Of a stretch of DNA of 64,000 nt, positions 7,913 through 17,363 are shown in pieces. This DNA comes from Pandoraea vervacti. GTDB taxonomy: Bacteria > Pseudomonadota > Gammaproteobacteria > Burkholderiales > Burkholderiaceae. The stretch spans positions 1,178,001-1,242,000 of the forward strand of contig NZ_CP010897.2 of the NCBI RefSeq assembly GCF_000934605.2. The letters run 5' to 3'. Every line of letters begins with the position of its first letter. The first letter of the stretch is position 1. Under the pieces are notes generated by a model that worked only from the letters and a program-made list of their open reading frames with translations, ran no database searches and was not told where the DNA came from. Position numbers and translations under genes: made by a program.

Positions 7913-8743
7913 ATGAATGCATACGAAGGACGCTGGAAGACGATCGACGTGAAGGTGGAAGGTGGCATTGGCTGGATTACCTTCAATCGTCCGGAAAAGC
8001 GCAACGCCATGAGCCCGACGCTCAACACCGAGATGAATCAGGTGCTCGACGCGCTCGAACTCGATGCCGACGCGCGGGTCGTCGTGCTCACCGGTGCGGG
8101 CGCGGCATGGACCGCCGGTATGGACCTGAAGGAGTACTTCCGTGAGATCGACGGCGGTCCGGAAATCGTGCAGGAGCGCGTGCGTCGTGACGCGTCCGAC
8201 TGGCAGTGGCGCCGTCTGCGCATGTACAGCAAGCCGACCATCGCCATGGTCAACGGCTGGTGCTTCGGCGGTGGCTTCTCGCCGCTGGTGGCCTGCGATC
8301 TGGCAATTGCCGCCGACGACGCCGTCTTCGGTCTGTCGGAAATCAACTGGGGCATTCCGCCGGGCAACCTGGTGAGCAAGGCCATGGCGGACACGGTTGG
8401 TCACCGTCGCGCGCTGCACTACATCATGACGGGTGATACGTTCACCGGCCGTGAAGCCGCTGACATGGGGCTCGTGAACCAGAGCGTGCCGCTCGCCCAG
8501 CTTCGCGAGGCGACGCTGGCGCTGGCCGCCAAGCTGCTGGAAAAGAACCCGGTGGTGCTGCGCGCCGCCAAGCATGGCTTCAAGCGTTCGCGCGAACTTA
8601 CCTGGGAGCAGTGCGAAGATTACCTGTATGCCAAGCTCGATCAGGCACAACTGCGCGATCCGGAGCATGGCCGCGAGCAGGGTCTCAAGCAGTTCCTCGA
8701 TGACAAGTCGATCAAGCCGGGCCTGCAAGCCTACAAGCGCTGA
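7913..8743 (+). CDS. ech: Hydroxycinnamoyl-CoA hydratase-lyase (feruloyl-CoA hydratase/lyase)
   Basis: The protein has 276 residues, the same length as Pseudomonas HCHL, in the crotonase superfamily. It hydrates feruloyl- or p-coumaroyl-CoA and cleaves the product to vanillin or 4-hydroxybenzaldehyde plus acetyl-CoA. The catalytic Glu143 (in FGLSEINWGIPPGN), Ser123 and Tyr239 fall at the same positions as in the Pseudomonas fluorescens enzyme. The oxyanion-hole segments AAWTAGMDL and FGGGFS are intact. It is first in the operon ech-vdh-fcs-ACAD-amidohydrolase and follows the operator at 7817. Whether it prefers ferulate or p-coumarate cannot be read here; the linked pobA and pca genes favour use of p-coumarate. 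Confidence 0.95.
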   Translation: MNAYEGRWKTIDVKVEGGIGWITFNRPEKRNAMSPTLNTEMNQVLDALELDADARVVVLTGAGAAWTAGMDLKEYFREIDGGPEIVQERVRRDASDWQWRRLRMYSKPTIAMVNGWCFGGGFSPLVACDLAIAADDAVFGLSEINWGIPPGNLVSKAMADTVGHRRALHYIMTGDTFTGREAADMGLVNQSVPLAQLREATLALAAKLLEKNPVVLRAAKHGFKRSRELTWEQCEDYLYAKLDQAQLRDPEHGREQGLKQFLDDKSIKPGLQAYKR

Positions 8744-8786
8744 TACGCGCCGTCGTACCGTGACCGAATGAGTGAGGAGTAGCGCA

Positions 8787-10238
8787 ATGCATGAAGTGCA
8801 GATGCTGATCGGCGGCCAGTGGCGTGGCGCACAAGGGGGCGCGACGTTCGAGCGCATCGACCCGGTGACGGGCGAAGTGGCGACGCGTGCGCCGGCTGCC
8901 ACGCTGGCCGACGCCGATGCGGCGGTCGACGCCGCGCAGGCCGCGTTTCCCGCCTGGGCGGCGCTCTCGCCGACGGCGCGTCGTCAGCGTTTGCTCGCGG
9001 CGGCCGAGCGCATGGATGCGCGTGCGGCGGAGTTCATCGCCATCGGCGCCGCAGAAACCGGGGCAATGGCGAACTGGTATGGCTTTAACGTCATGCTCGC
9101 GGCGAACATGCTGCGCGAAGCGGCGGCGATGACCACGCAGATCGACGGCAGCGTGATTCCGAGCGATGTGCCCGGCAGTCTCGCGATGGCCGTGCGCGCG
9201 CCGGTCGGCGTGGTGCTCGGCATTGCGCCGTGGAACGCGCCGGTGATTCTCGCCACGCGCGCCCTCGCCATGCCGCTTGCGTGCGGCAACACGGTGGTGC
9301 TCAAGGCGTCGGAGCAATGTCCCGGCGTGCATGCGCTGATCGGGGCGTGTCTGCACGAAGCGGGTCTGGGCGACGGCGTGGTGAACGTCGTCACCAACGC
9401 GCCGCAGGACGCCGGTGATATCGTGGCGCGTCTGATCGCGCATCCGGCGGTGCGTCGCGTGAACTTCACGGGCTCCACGCATGTCGGGCGCATCATTGCG
9501 CGAGTCGCGGCCGAACATCTGAAGCCCGCGCTGCTCGAACTCGGCGGCAAGGCGCCGGTGCTGGTACTCGACGATGCGGATCTCGATGCGGCTGTCGATG
9601 GCGTTGCCTTCGGCGCGTTCTTCAATCAGGGACAGATCTGCATGTCGACCGAGCGCGTGATCGTCGATGCACGTGTGGCCGACGCCTTCGTCGAAAAGCT
9701 GACCGCCAAAGCCGCCAAGCTGCACGCCGGATCGCCGACCTCGTCCGACAGTGTGCTCGGGGCGATGGTGAGCGCGCAGGCAGCGTCGCGCGTGGCCGCA
9801 CTGGTCGAGGACGCTCGCGAGCATGGTGCACGCCTGCCGCTGGGCTGCCGCGTCGAGGGCGCCATCATGCAGGCGACGATCGTCGACGGCGTGACGACGG
9901 CGATGCGACTGTATCGCGAAGAGTCGTTCGGCCCGGTGGTCACGATCCAGCGTGTGAACGGCGACGATGAGGCGGTGCGCGTCGCAAACGACAGCGAGTT
10001 CGGTCTGTCGGCGGCGATCTTCAGTCGCGACGTGTCGCGTGCGCTGCAACTGGCCAAACGCATCGAATCGGGCATTTGCCACATCAACGGTCCCACGGTG
10101 CACGACGAAGCGCAGATGCCGTTCGGCGGCGTGAAGGCCAGCGGCTACGGGCGTTTCGGCAGCAAGGCGTCCATCGGCGAATTCACCGAACTGCGCTGGA
10201 TTACCGTGCAGACCACGCCGCGCCATTACCCGATCTGA
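8787..10238 (+). CDS. vdh: Vanillin / 4-hydroxybenzaldehyde dehydrogenase
   Basis: The protein has 483 residues of the aldehyde dehydrogenase superfamily, vanillin/salicylaldehyde dehydrogenase branch. The catalytic Cys285 (FNQGQICMS) and general base Glu251 (LELGGKAP) are present, as is the cofactor motif FTGSTHVG. It oxidises the aromatic aldehyde released by the hydratase-lyase to vanillate or 4-hydroxybenzoate with NAD(P)+. The ATG at 8787 has GAGGAG 7 nt upstream; a GTG at 8772 is the only longer option. It starts 43 nt after ech. 4-Hydroxybenzoate would be handled by PobA at 21366; vanillate would need vanAB, which is outside this window. Confidence 0.9.
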   Translation: MHEVQMLIGGQWRGAQGGATFERIDPVTGEVATRAPAATLADADAAVDAAQAAFPAWAALSPTARRQRLLAAAERMDARAAEFIAIGAAETGAMANWYGFNVMLAANMLREAAAMTTQIDGSVIPSDVPGSLAMAVRAPVGVVLGIAPWNAPVILATRALAMPLACGNTVVLKASEQCPGVHALIGACLHEAGLGDGVVNVVTNAPQDAGDIVARLIAHPAVRRVNFTGSTHVGRIIARVAAEHLKPALLELGGKAPVLVLDDADLDAAVDGVAFGAFFNQGQICMSTERVIVDARVADAFVEKLTAKAAKLHAGSPTSSDSVLGAMVSAQAASRVAALVEDAREHGARLPLGCRVEGAIMQATIVDGVTTAMRLYREESFGPVVTIQRVNGDDEAVRVANDSEFGLSAAIFSRDVSRALQLAKRIESGICHINGPTVHDEAQMPFGGVKASGYGRFGSKASIGEFTELRWITVQTTPRHYPI

Positions 10239-10320
10239 TCCCATCCCCGAAGGGATGAGGAGGGGGCCGCGCGAGCGCTACCGAGAGAGCGTCGCGACGG
10301 CCCAAAGCAGGAGACAGTTT

Positions 10321-12177
10321 GTGAACCAAGGCAATAACATGGCCGGACATCGCTATCGTCAGGTCGCCATCGGCAATCCCGGTGTCGAAATCCTGCGCGA
10401 AGGCGAGTTCTGGTATCTGCGCTCGCGCGAGACACTGGGCGATTATCCGGAGCGTCTGACGGACCGCCTCGTCTCGGGCGCGGCGAAGCACCCTGAGCGC
10501 TTGCTGGTGGCGCGTCGCGGCAAGGATGGCGAGTGGATCGGCATTACCTATGGGCAAATGCTGCTGCGCGTGCGCGCCATCGGACAGGCATTGCGCGACC
10601 GTGGCCTGTCGGCGCAACGCCCGATTGCGATCCTGTCGGGCAACGATCTCGAACACTTCCAGCTCGCACTCGGCGCGATGTACGCCGGCGTGCCGTTTGC
10701 GCCGATTTCACCGGCCTATTCCATCGTATCGACGGACTACGGCAAACTGCGCCACACGCTCGGGTTGCTGCGCCCGGGCCTCGTGTACGCGAGCGACGCA
10801 AACGCCTACGCCCGCGCCATGGACGCCGTGCTCGACGCCGATGTGATTCGCGTGACCGAAAACGGCGATAACAACACGCTGGCATTCGACGCACTGGTCG
10901 ACGCCGTGCCGCGCGATATCGACGCAACGCACGCGCAAGTGACCGGCGACACGATCGCCAAGGTGCTGTTCACCTCGGGCTCGACACGTCTTCCCAAAGC
11001 GGTGCCGACCACGCAGCGCATGCTGTGCAGCAATCAGCAGATGCTGCTGCAAACTTTCCCGACGTTTGGCGAGACCCCGCCGGTGCTGGTCGACTGGCTG
11101 CCATGGAATCACACGTATGGCGGGAGCCACAACGTGGGAATCGCGCTGTACAACGGCGGCACGCTCTACATCGACGACGGCAAGCCTGTTGCCGGGAAGT
11201 TCGAGGAGACGCTGCGCAATCTGCGCGAGATTTCGCCCACGGTGTACTTCAACGTGCCGAAGGGCTGGGAAGACCTCGCCATCGCGCTCGAGAGCGACGC
11301 CGTGCTGCGCGAGCGCTTTTTCGCGAAGGTGAACCTCTATTTCTTCGGCGGCGCCGGGCTGTCGCAGGCGGCCTGGGACCGGCTGGAGCGCGTGACGGAA
11401 ACGCATTGCGGCGAGCGCATTCGCATCATGTCCGGCCTGGGCATGACGGAGACGTCGCCGAGTTGCATGTTCACGACGGGGCCGGTCATGCGCGCAGGGT
11501 ATATCGGCCTGCCTGCGCCCGGCTGCGAGGTGAAGCTCGCACCGGTCGGCGGCAAACTCGAAGTGCGTTTTCGCGGCCCGAACGTCATGGCCGGATATTG
11601 GCGGCACGAATCTTCGGAGGCGGTGTTCGACGAGGAGGGCTATTACTGCACGGGTGACGCTGCCACGTTCGTCGACAAGCACGACCCCGAAGCGGGGCTC
11701 CAGTTCGATGGCCGTATCACCGAAGACTTCAAGCTGAGCTCGGGAACGTTCGTGAGCGTGGGGCCGTTGCGTGCCCGCGTGATTTCGGAGGGGGCGCCGT
11801 ATGTTCAGGACGCCGTTATCACCGGAATCAATCGCGATGACATCGGATTGATGATCTTCCCGCGCGTCGAGGATTGCCGACGCCTGAGCGGGCTGCCCAG
11901 GGAGGCGCCGCTGGCCGACGTGCTGGCTTCGGCGCCGGTGCGCGACGTGTTCGCTTCGCTGCTGGCCAAACTCAACGCGAACGCCAGCGGCAGCGCTACG
12001 ACCGTGGCACGTCTGCTGCTGCTCGATACGCCGCCCTCGCTCGATCGTGGCGAAGTGACCGACAAGGGGTCGATCAATCAACGCGCGGTGCAGGACCATC
12101 GCGCCGACATCGTCGACATGCTGCATGCCGCGAAGGCGGGCGACGCGCGCGTGATTCTCGCTGCGGCGAAGCGCTGA
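10321..12177 (+). CDS. fcs: Feruloyl-CoA synthetase (hydroxycinnamate-CoA ligase)
   Basis: The protein has 618 residues of the ANL/AMP-binding superfamily and activates ferulate, p-coumarate or caffeate with ATP and CoA. The P-loop reads TSGSTRLPKAVPTT instead of the commoner SGTTGxPKGV; A5 is MSGLGMTETSPS, and the hinge region GRITEDFKLSSGTFV is present. I placed the start at GTG 10321 because AGGAGA lies 6 nt upstream; the ATG at 10339 is 24 nt from that site and the frame upstream to 10255 looks non-coding. It begins 82 nt after vdh and ends 1 nt before the acyl-CoA dehydrogenase gene. Confidence 0.92.
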   Translation: MNQGNNMAGHRYRQVAIGNPGVEILREGEFWYLRSRETLGDYPERLTDRLVSGAAKHPERLLVARRGKDGEWIGITYGQMLLRVRAIGQALRDRGLSAQRPIAILSGNDLEHFQLALGAMYAGVPFAPISPAYSIVSTDYGKLRHTLGLLRPGLVYASDANAYARAMDAVLDADVIRVTENGDNNTLAFDALVDAVPRDIDATHAQVTGDTIAKVLFTSGSTRLPKAVPTTQRMLCSNQQMLLQTFPTFGETPPVLVDWLPWNHTYGGSHNVGIALYNGGTLYIDDGKPVAGKFEETLRNLREISPTVYFNVPKGWEDLAIALESDAVLRERFFAKVNLYFFGGAGLSQAAWDRLERVTETHCGERIRIMSGLGMTETSPSCMFTTGPVMRAGYIGLPAPGCEVKLAPVGGKLEVRFRGPNVMAGYWRHESSEAVFDEEGYYCTGDAATFVDKHDPEAGLQFDGRITEDFKLSSGTFVSVGPLRARVISEGAPYVQDAVITGINRDDIGLMIFPRVEDCRRLSGLPREAPLADVLASAPVRDVFASLLAKLNANASGSATTVARLLLLDTPPSLDRGEVTDKGSINQRAVQDHRADIVDMLHAAKAGDARVILAAAKR

Positions 12178-12178
12178 C

Positions 12179-13903
12179 ATGGGGCATTCGGAACTGCGCA
12201 GCGCGGCCGAGGATATCGCGTTCGTGCTGGATCGGCTCGGCGTGGGCGAGGCGTTGACGCGCCTCGCCCCCTATCGGGATTTCGACACCGCAACATTGGT
12301 GCAGGTGATCGACGAAGCGGCGAAGTTCTCGCGTGAGGTGATTGCGCCGTTGAATGCCGTGGGCGATCGTGAAGGCTGCACGTTTCACGACGGAAACGTC
12401 AGAACCCCCGCAGGGTTCGCCGATGCCTACCGTCAGTACAGAGACGCCGGCTGGCCGTCGCTGCCGTGCGATCCGTCGCTCGGCGGGCAGGGCCTGCCGG
12501 TCGTGGCGCAGATCGCCGTACAGGAACTGAGCGCGGGTGCGAATCTCGCATGGACGATGTATCCCGGCATTCTTCACGGAGCGTACGAGTGCCTCCATCG
12601 TTTCGGCAGCCAGACGCTGCGCGACGCGTGGCTCGGCGCGCTGGTCACCGGGGAATCGCTCGCCACGATGTGTCTCACCGAGCCCGGCGCGGGCAGCGAT
12701 CTGGGCCAGATTCGTACGCGCGCCGAGTGGATCGACGCGGGAGACGGCGTGGCCCGCGTGACTGGCGAGAAGATTTTCATCTCCGGCGGCGATCAGGATC
12801 TCACGCCAAACATCCTGCATCTCGTGCTGGCGCGCACCCCCGATGCGCCGGCGGGCAGTGGCGGTCTATCGCTTTTCCTCGTGCCCAAGGTGCTCGCCAA
12901 CGGCGAACGCAACGCAGCGTATTGCACCGGCATCGAACACAAGATGGGCATTCGCGGCAGCGCAACGTGCTCGATGGCCTTCGAAGGGGCGACGGGCTAT
13001 CTCGTCGGCGCGCCGCATCGGGGCCTGGAAGCGATGTTCGCCATGATGAACTCGGCGCGGCTGCATGTCGGCGCATCCGCCGTGGGGCTGGCGCAAAGCG
13101 CCTGCGAGATGGCCGTGCGTCATGCGCAGGCGCGGGTGCAGTCGCGCGTGCCCGGGGCCGATGCACACGCGCCGATCGCACAGCATCCGGCGGTCTGGCG
13201 TTTGCTCGAAGGCCAGCGTGTCGCGCTCGAAGGCGCACGCCTGCTGCTGTATCGCGCCGCGCTCGCCATCGATGAAGCGCATCACGCCGACACGGCCGAA
13301 GCGCGTGCGCAAGCCGACGCGTTGGCGGCGCTGCTCACCCCTGTCGTCAAAGCGATGCTCACGGAGCAGGCGTTTCTTGGGGCGAGCGACGCCTTGCAAG
13401 TGTTCGGGGGCTACGGTTACGTGGAAGAGACGGGGATCTCGCAGTTCGTGCGCGATGCGCGCATTCCGATGATCTACGAAGGTACGAACGAGATTCAGGC
13501 TATCGATCTTTTGATGCGAAAGATCGTCAGGGATGAGGGCGCTGCGCTCGGCCAATGGCTGGCGTGGGGCAGGGCGCGCATGAACGAAGCGAAAGCGCTC
13601 GACACGCTAGGTGGGTTTGCCGACGCGCTCGCGTGCCTCGATGACTGGACGGTATTGATGCCGTCGCTCATCTCGCTCGCTCGCACATCGCCGCGCGCCG
13701 CCCTGTGTGTTGCGGGCGAGGCGATGCGAACGGTGCACGGTTTGTCCATGGCCGGCCTCTGGGCACAAGCGGCCGTGGCCGACGCGGCGGGCGGCAACAA
13801 GCAACGCGCGGCGCGCTTCTGGCTCAAGTTCGCGTTGCCCGAAACGCGTCGTGCCATGGCGATCGTCGCCGCACAAATCAAGGATCCGGAGACGGCACAA
13901 TGA
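12179..13903 (+). CDS. Acyl-CoA dehydrogenase of the hydroxycinnamate operon
   Basis: The protein has 574 residues, the long ACAD type with a C-terminal extension (DmdC-like). FAD- and substrate-binding motifs LTEPGAGSDLGQIRT, KMGIRGSATCSM and QVFGGYGYVEETG are present, and the likely catalytic base is the Glu of YEGTNEIQ. In Acinetobacter hca and Rhodopseudomonas cou clusters, an ACAD oxidises dihydro-hydroxycinnamoyl-CoA to the enoyl form, which would let the operon take phloretate or dihydroferulate. It starts 1 nt after fcs and its stop overlaps the next ATG (ATGA), so it is translationally coupled. Substrate is inferred from context. Confidence 0.85.
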   Translation: MGHSELRSAAEDIAFVLDRLGVGEALTRLAPYRDFDTATLVQVIDEAAKFSREVIAPLNAVGDREGCTFHDGNVRTPAGFADAYRQYRDAGWPSLPCDPSLGGQGLPVVAQIAVQELSAGANLAWTMYPGILHGAYECLHRFGSQTLRDAWLGALVTGESLATMCLTEPGAGSDLGQIRTRAEWIDAGDGVARVTGEKIFISGGDQDLTPNILHLVLARTPDAPAGSGGLSLFLVPKVLANGERNAAYCTGIEHKMGIRGSATCSMAFEGATGYLVGAPHRGLEAMFAMMNSARLHVGASAVGLAQSACEMAVRHAQARVQSRVPGADAHAPIAQHPAVWRLLEGQRVALEGARLLLYRAALAIDEAHHADTAEARAQADALAALLTPVVKAMLTEQAFLGASDALQVFGGYGYVEETGISQFVRDARIPMIYEGTNEIQAIDLLMRKIVRDEGAALGQWLAWGRARMNEAKALDTLGGFADALACLDDWTVLMPSLISLARTSPRAALCVAGEAMRTVHGLSMAGLWAQAAVADAAGGNKQRAARFWLKFALPETRRAMAIVAAQIKDPETAQ

Positions 13904-14802
13904 ATCTCGACAAACTCGTCGCCATCGATACCCATGTGCATGCCGAGGTGTCGTGCTGCCAGCCGCCCGATCTGTTCGGCAAGGCGTTCGACGATGCCGC
14001 CGACAAGTATTTCGGCACGGTGCTCAAGCAGAACCGTCGCCCCACGATTCCCGAGACCATCGCGCATTACCGCGAACGCAACATCGGTTTCGTGATGTTT
14101 ACGGTCGACTGCGAAGCGAACATTGGACGTCGGCGCATTCCCAACGAAGAAATTGCAGGCTTTGCGCAGGAAAACGCCGACATCATGATCGCGTTCGCGA
14201 GCATCGACCCGCACAAAGGACGCATGGGGGTGCGCGAGGCACGTCGGCTCGTGGAGGAGTTCGGGGTACGCGGCTTCAAGTTCCATCCGACGATGCAGGG
14301 CTTCTTCGCCAACGACCGCATGGCGTATCCGATGTACGAACTCATCGCGGAGTACAAGCTCACGGCGGTGTTTCACAGCGGCCATTCGGGCATCGGCTCG
14401 GGCATGCCGGGCGGGGGCGGTCTGCGCCTGAAGTACTCGGAGCCGATTCATCTGGACGATGTGGCGACCGACTTTCCCGATATGAACATCGTGATTGCGC
14501 ACCCGTCGTGGCCGTGGCAATCGCAGGCGTTGTCCATTGCGCTGCACAAGCCCAACGTCTACATCGATCTGTCGGGCTGGTCGCCGAAGTATTTCTCGCC
14601 GGAGCTGATTCAGTATGCCAACTCGCTGTTGCGCGAGAAGATGCTGTTCGGATCGGACTTCCCGCTTATCGCGCCGGATCGCTGGCTGAAGGATTTCGAG
14701 ACCGCGGGATTTCGCGACGAAGTCAAACCGCTGCTGCTCAAGGACAACGCGGTGCGAATGTTGGGACTGGCGCCGGCGAAGGCCGAAGCGGCAGCGGCCT
14801 GA
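13900..14802 (+). CDS. Amidohydrolase-2 family metal-dependent hydrolase
   Basis: The protein has 300 residues in a TIM-barrel amidohydrolase fold. Metal ligands are visible as DTHVHAE (residues 10-16), KFHP, HSGHSG, IAHPSWPW and the final Asp in FGSDFP. It overlaps the ACAD stop by 4 nt. Relatives in ferulate/coumarate clusters are often labelled 4-hydroxyphenyl-beta-ketoacyl-CoA hydrolases, but family members also include aromatic decarboxylases, so the reaction is unsettled. As last gene of the ech operon it may hydrolyse a side product of hydroxycinnamoyl-CoA metabolism. A weak TGCCGGC/GCCGGCA stem follows the stop. Confidence 0.75.
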   Translation: MNLDKLVAIDTHVHAEVSCCQPPDLFGKAFDDAADKYFGTVLKQNRRPTIPETIAHYRERNIGFVMFTVDCEANIGRRRIPNEEIAGFAQENADIMIAFASIDPHKGRMGVREARRLVEEFGVRGFKFHPTMQGFFANDRMAYPMYELIAEYKLTAVFHSGHSGIGSGMPGGGGLRLKYSEPIHLDDVATDFPDMNIVIAHPSWPWQSQALSIALHKPNVYIDLSGWSPKYFSPELIQYANSLLREKMLFGSDFPLIAPDRWLKDFETAGFRDEVKPLLLKDNAVRMLGLAPAKAEAAAA

Positions 14803-14868
14803 CGCGCGATGCCGGCAGCGTTGCGATTGCTGTCATGGCTGTCATCGTGGCCGGCACGGTCATGGGGG

Positions 14869-15816
14869 TCATCGCAGACCGGGCGTGCCGTAGCGCACCC
14901 GCGCGGCTTCGCGCATGGCGCTGATGAGCGTCTGTTCCGGCGGGGTGGGGACCGTGTCGTTGCGCCACAGAATGCCGATCGATTCTTCGGTGCCCTGGGT
15001 GGCAAACGGCAGCGCGCACAGCGCCGCATCGGCAAGGTCATCCTGCACGGTGATCTCGGAGGCGATCCACACGACGTCGTCGCGCAGCGTCATGGCGCGC
15101 GCGAGCGACATCGAGAGCAGTTCGGAATAGTCGTCGAGCGTGCCCACGCCATGTGCGCGAAGAAAGCTGTCCGCCGTATGGCGCAGGATCGTGCCGTGCG
15201 GCGGCAACACCACATGGAAGTTGGCGATGTCGGCCATCGACACGCTGCGCTGCTGCACGAGCGGATGCCCGGGGCGCACCACCACGCACAACGGCGTGGC
15301 GCACAGATGCTCGAACGTGAGGCCGGCCATGCCCTGCGGATCGGACATGCGGCCCAGCGCCAGCGCCACCTGACCGGACTTCAACTGCGTGAGCAATTGC
15401 TGGTTCGCGCCGGTATGCACCTGCACCACGATGCCGGGCCATTCGCGTCGGAAGGCTTCGAGTACGCCGGGCATCATCGCGGCGGCCAGTGTTGGCAGCA
15501 CGGCGATCTCGATCACGCCGCCGGTCTGCCCGACGGCCCGCGAGAGCACGTCGATACCCTGGCGCAGTGCGCTCACGCTCGCCCCGGCATGCCGCAGGAA
15601 GAGTTCGGCCTGCGCTGTGGGACGCGCGCCGTTGCGACCCCGGTCGAACAGTCGCACGCCCAGCAGGCCTTCGAGTTCGGCAATGGTCTTGCTCACGGCC
15701 GGCTGCGTAATGGACAGCGCTTCCGCGGCGCGCTGCAGGCTGCCGTGCTGGGCGACCGCCAGCAGGCACTGCAAATGGCGCAGCTTGATCCGTCCGTCGA
15801 GTAGGTGTCTTTCCAT
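14869..15816 (-). CDS. pcaQ: LysR regulator PcaQ of the protocatechuate operon
   Basis: The protein has 315 residues. The N-terminal LysR helix-turn-helix (LRHLQCLLAVAQHGSLQRAAEALSIT in two parts, then QPAVSKTIAELE) is followed by a substrate-binding domain. The N-terminal extension MERHLLDGRIKLRHLQ is characteristic of PcaQ. It is divergent from pcaHG across a 131-bp gap that holds a clean LysR-type dyad. PcaQ proteins activate pca genes in response to beta-carboxymuconate or gamma-carboxymuconolactone, intermediates made by the adjacent enzymes. Assignment rests on N-terminal features plus position. Confidence 0.88.
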   Translation of the reverse strand: MERHLLDGRIKLRHLQCLLAVAQHGSLQRAAEALSITQPAVSKTIAELEGLLGVRLFDRGRNGARPTAQAELFLRHAGASVSALRQGIDVLSRAVGQTGGVIEIAVLPTLAAAMMPGVLEAFRREWPGIVVQVHTGANQQLLTQLKSGQVALALGRMSDPQGMAGLTFEHLCATPLCVVVRPGHPLVQQRSVSMADIANFHVVLPPHGTILRHTADSFLRAHGVGTLDDYSELLSMSLARAMTLRDDVVWIASEITVQDDLADAALCALPFATQGTEESIGILWRNDTVPTPPEQTLISAMREAARVRYGTPGLR

Positions 15817-15855
15817 GCCGGGAAGTTATGAAAAGCCTAAGAAAATGTCAATAAA

Positions 15856-15878
15856 TATATCCGTTGATTATGGATATA
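15856..15878. promoter_or_regulatory. Candidate PcaQ binding site
   Basis: TATATCC (15856-15862) and GGATATA (15872-15878) form a perfect 7-bp inverted repeat with a 9-bp spacer, which gives the T-N11-A type spacing expected of LysR boxes. It lies 40 nt from pcaQ and 70 nt from pcaH, fitting autoregulation and activation of pcaH. The surrounding bases are AT-rich, unlike the rest of the region. Confidence 0.65.
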
Positions 15879-15947
15879 GTGTCGAAAACAAGCTGGCGAC
15901 CGGCCATCGCGCCTGCCAGATCAGTCAACACAAAATGGAGTGAGACC

Positions 15948-16658
15948 ATGTCGAAAACGACAACCGTCCTGCGCCCGCGCGATTGGGATTCGCATCCCAA
16001 GCTCATCGACAGCGGGTACAAGTCCACGGCGCTGCGCGGCCCCAAACAATTGCTCGTGCCCGTGAAGCAGAACCTCGCGGATCTGCGCTCGCCGGTGTAT
16101 GGCAACGGCATCATCGGCGCGCTCGACGGCGACCTCACGCGCAATGCCGTTCGCAACGGCGAGCCGCTTGGCGAGCGCATGATCGTGACGGGCCGGGTGC
16201 TCGACGAAGGCGGTCGTCCGGTACCGAACACGCTCGTCGAACTCTGGCAGGCGAACGCCTGCGGGCGTTACGTTCACAAGGTCGATCAGCATGACGCGCC
16301 GCTCGACCCGAACTTCCTCGGGGCGGGCCGTGCGCTCACCGATGCCGAAGGTCGCTACAAATTCCTGACGATCAAGCCGGGCGCGTACCCGTGGAAGAAT
16401 CACCACAACGCTTGGCGTCCGCAGCATCTGCACTTCTCGGTGTTCGGTCATTACTTCGCGACCCGACTGGTCACGCAGATGTACTTCCCGGGCGATCCGC
16501 TCCTCGCTTACGATCCGATCTTCCAGGCGACCCCCGCGCAAGCGCGTGAGCGCCTGATTGCGCGCTTCTCGATGGACATTACCGAGCCGGAGTACGCACT
16601 GGGTTACGAATTCGACATCGTGCTGCGCGGTGCCGACCAAACGCCGATGGAGTCCTGA
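15948..16658 (+). CDS. pcaH: Protocatechuate 3,4-dioxygenase beta subunit
   Basis: The protein has 236 residues and is the Fe(III)-bearing subunit of the intradiol dioxygenase that opens protocatechuate to beta-carboxy-cis,cis-muconate. All four iron ligands are visible: the Tyr of CGRYVHK, the Tyr of KPGAYPW, and both His of RPQHLHF. The ATG at 15948 has GGAG 7 nt upstream; a longer frame to 15864 would run through the regulatory dyad. pcaG begins 3 nt downstream, so the two subunits are co-translated. Confidence 0.97.
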   Translation: MSKTTTVLRPRDWDSHPKLIDSGYKSTALRGPKQLLVPVKQNLADLRSPVYGNGIIGALDGDLTRNAVRNGEPLGERMIVTGRVLDEGGRPVPNTLVELWQANACGRYVHKVDQHDAPLDPNFLGAGRALTDAEGRYKFLTIKPGAYPWKNHHNAWRPQHLHFSVFGHYFATRLVTQMYFPGDPLLAYDPIFQATPAQARERLIARFSMDITEPEYALGYEFDIVLRGADQTPMES

Positions 16659-16661
16659 GCC

Positions 16662-17252
16662 ATGTCAGATTACAAGCAAACGCCGTCGCAGACCGTCGGC
16701 CCGTACTTCGCTTATGGCCTGTCGCCGGAGCAGTACCTCTACGACTTCAAGAGTGCATTCACGCCGGTGGTCGCGTCCGATCGCGCCGAAGGCGAGCGCA
16801 TCCGCCTGGTGGGTCAGGTGATCGATGGCGCGGGCAACCCGATCAACGATGCCCTCATCGAAATCGTGCAGGCGGACGCCAATGGCCGCTATGTCGAGAC
16901 CGCCGAGGATATCGAGCGCACCGGTTTCGCTGGCGCCGCTCGCTGCGGCACCGGCACCGACGCCGAAAACCGCTTCGTCATCGAGACGGTCAAGCCGGGT
17001 GTGGCCGTGCCGGGCGACGCCCCGCGCATCGACGTCATTCTGACGATGCGGGGCTTGCTCAATCATCTGTTTACGCGTATCTATTTCGAAGACGAGGCAG
17101 CGGCCAATGCGGCCGACCCCGTGCTGCAACAAGTGCCCGCCGAGCGTCGCCACACGCTGGTGGCTCGCCGCGAGGTGGATGGCGGGCGCGTGACGTACCG
17201 GTTCGACATCCGCATGCAGGGCGACGAGGAGACGGTATTCCTGGACCTCTGA
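16662..17252 (+). CDS. pcaG: Protocatechuate 3,4-dioxygenase alpha subunit
   Basis: The protein has 196 residues. It opens with the family sequence TPSQTVGPYFAYGL and contains the alpha-subunit core IEIVQADANGRY and PRIDVILTMRGLLNHLFTRIYFEDE in separate segments. It lacks the His iron ligands, as expected for the non-catalytic partner. It assembles with PcaH into an (alpha-beta-Fe)n enzyme. A 111-bp gap separates it from pcaB; this contains TGCATTTTTGCA (17331-17342) but no clear terminator. Confidence 0.96.
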   Translation: MSDYKQTPSQTVGPYFAYGLSPEQYLYDFKSAFTPVVASDRAEGERIRLVGQVIDGAGNPINDALIEIVQADANGRYVETAEDIERTGFAGAARCGTGTDAENRFVIETVKPGVAVPGDAPRIDVILTMRGLLNHLFTRIYFEDEAAANAADPVLQQVPAERRHTLVARREVDGGRVTYRFDIRMQGDEETVFLDL

Positions 17253-17363
17253 TACCGGTCATGTAAGGCTGTAACTGGCGCGGCTGCGGGCTGCCGGCAT
17301 GCGAATGCGGGTGGCCCGTCGCCGTATCTGCATTTTTGCAACGCACCAACCATCGATTCTCCG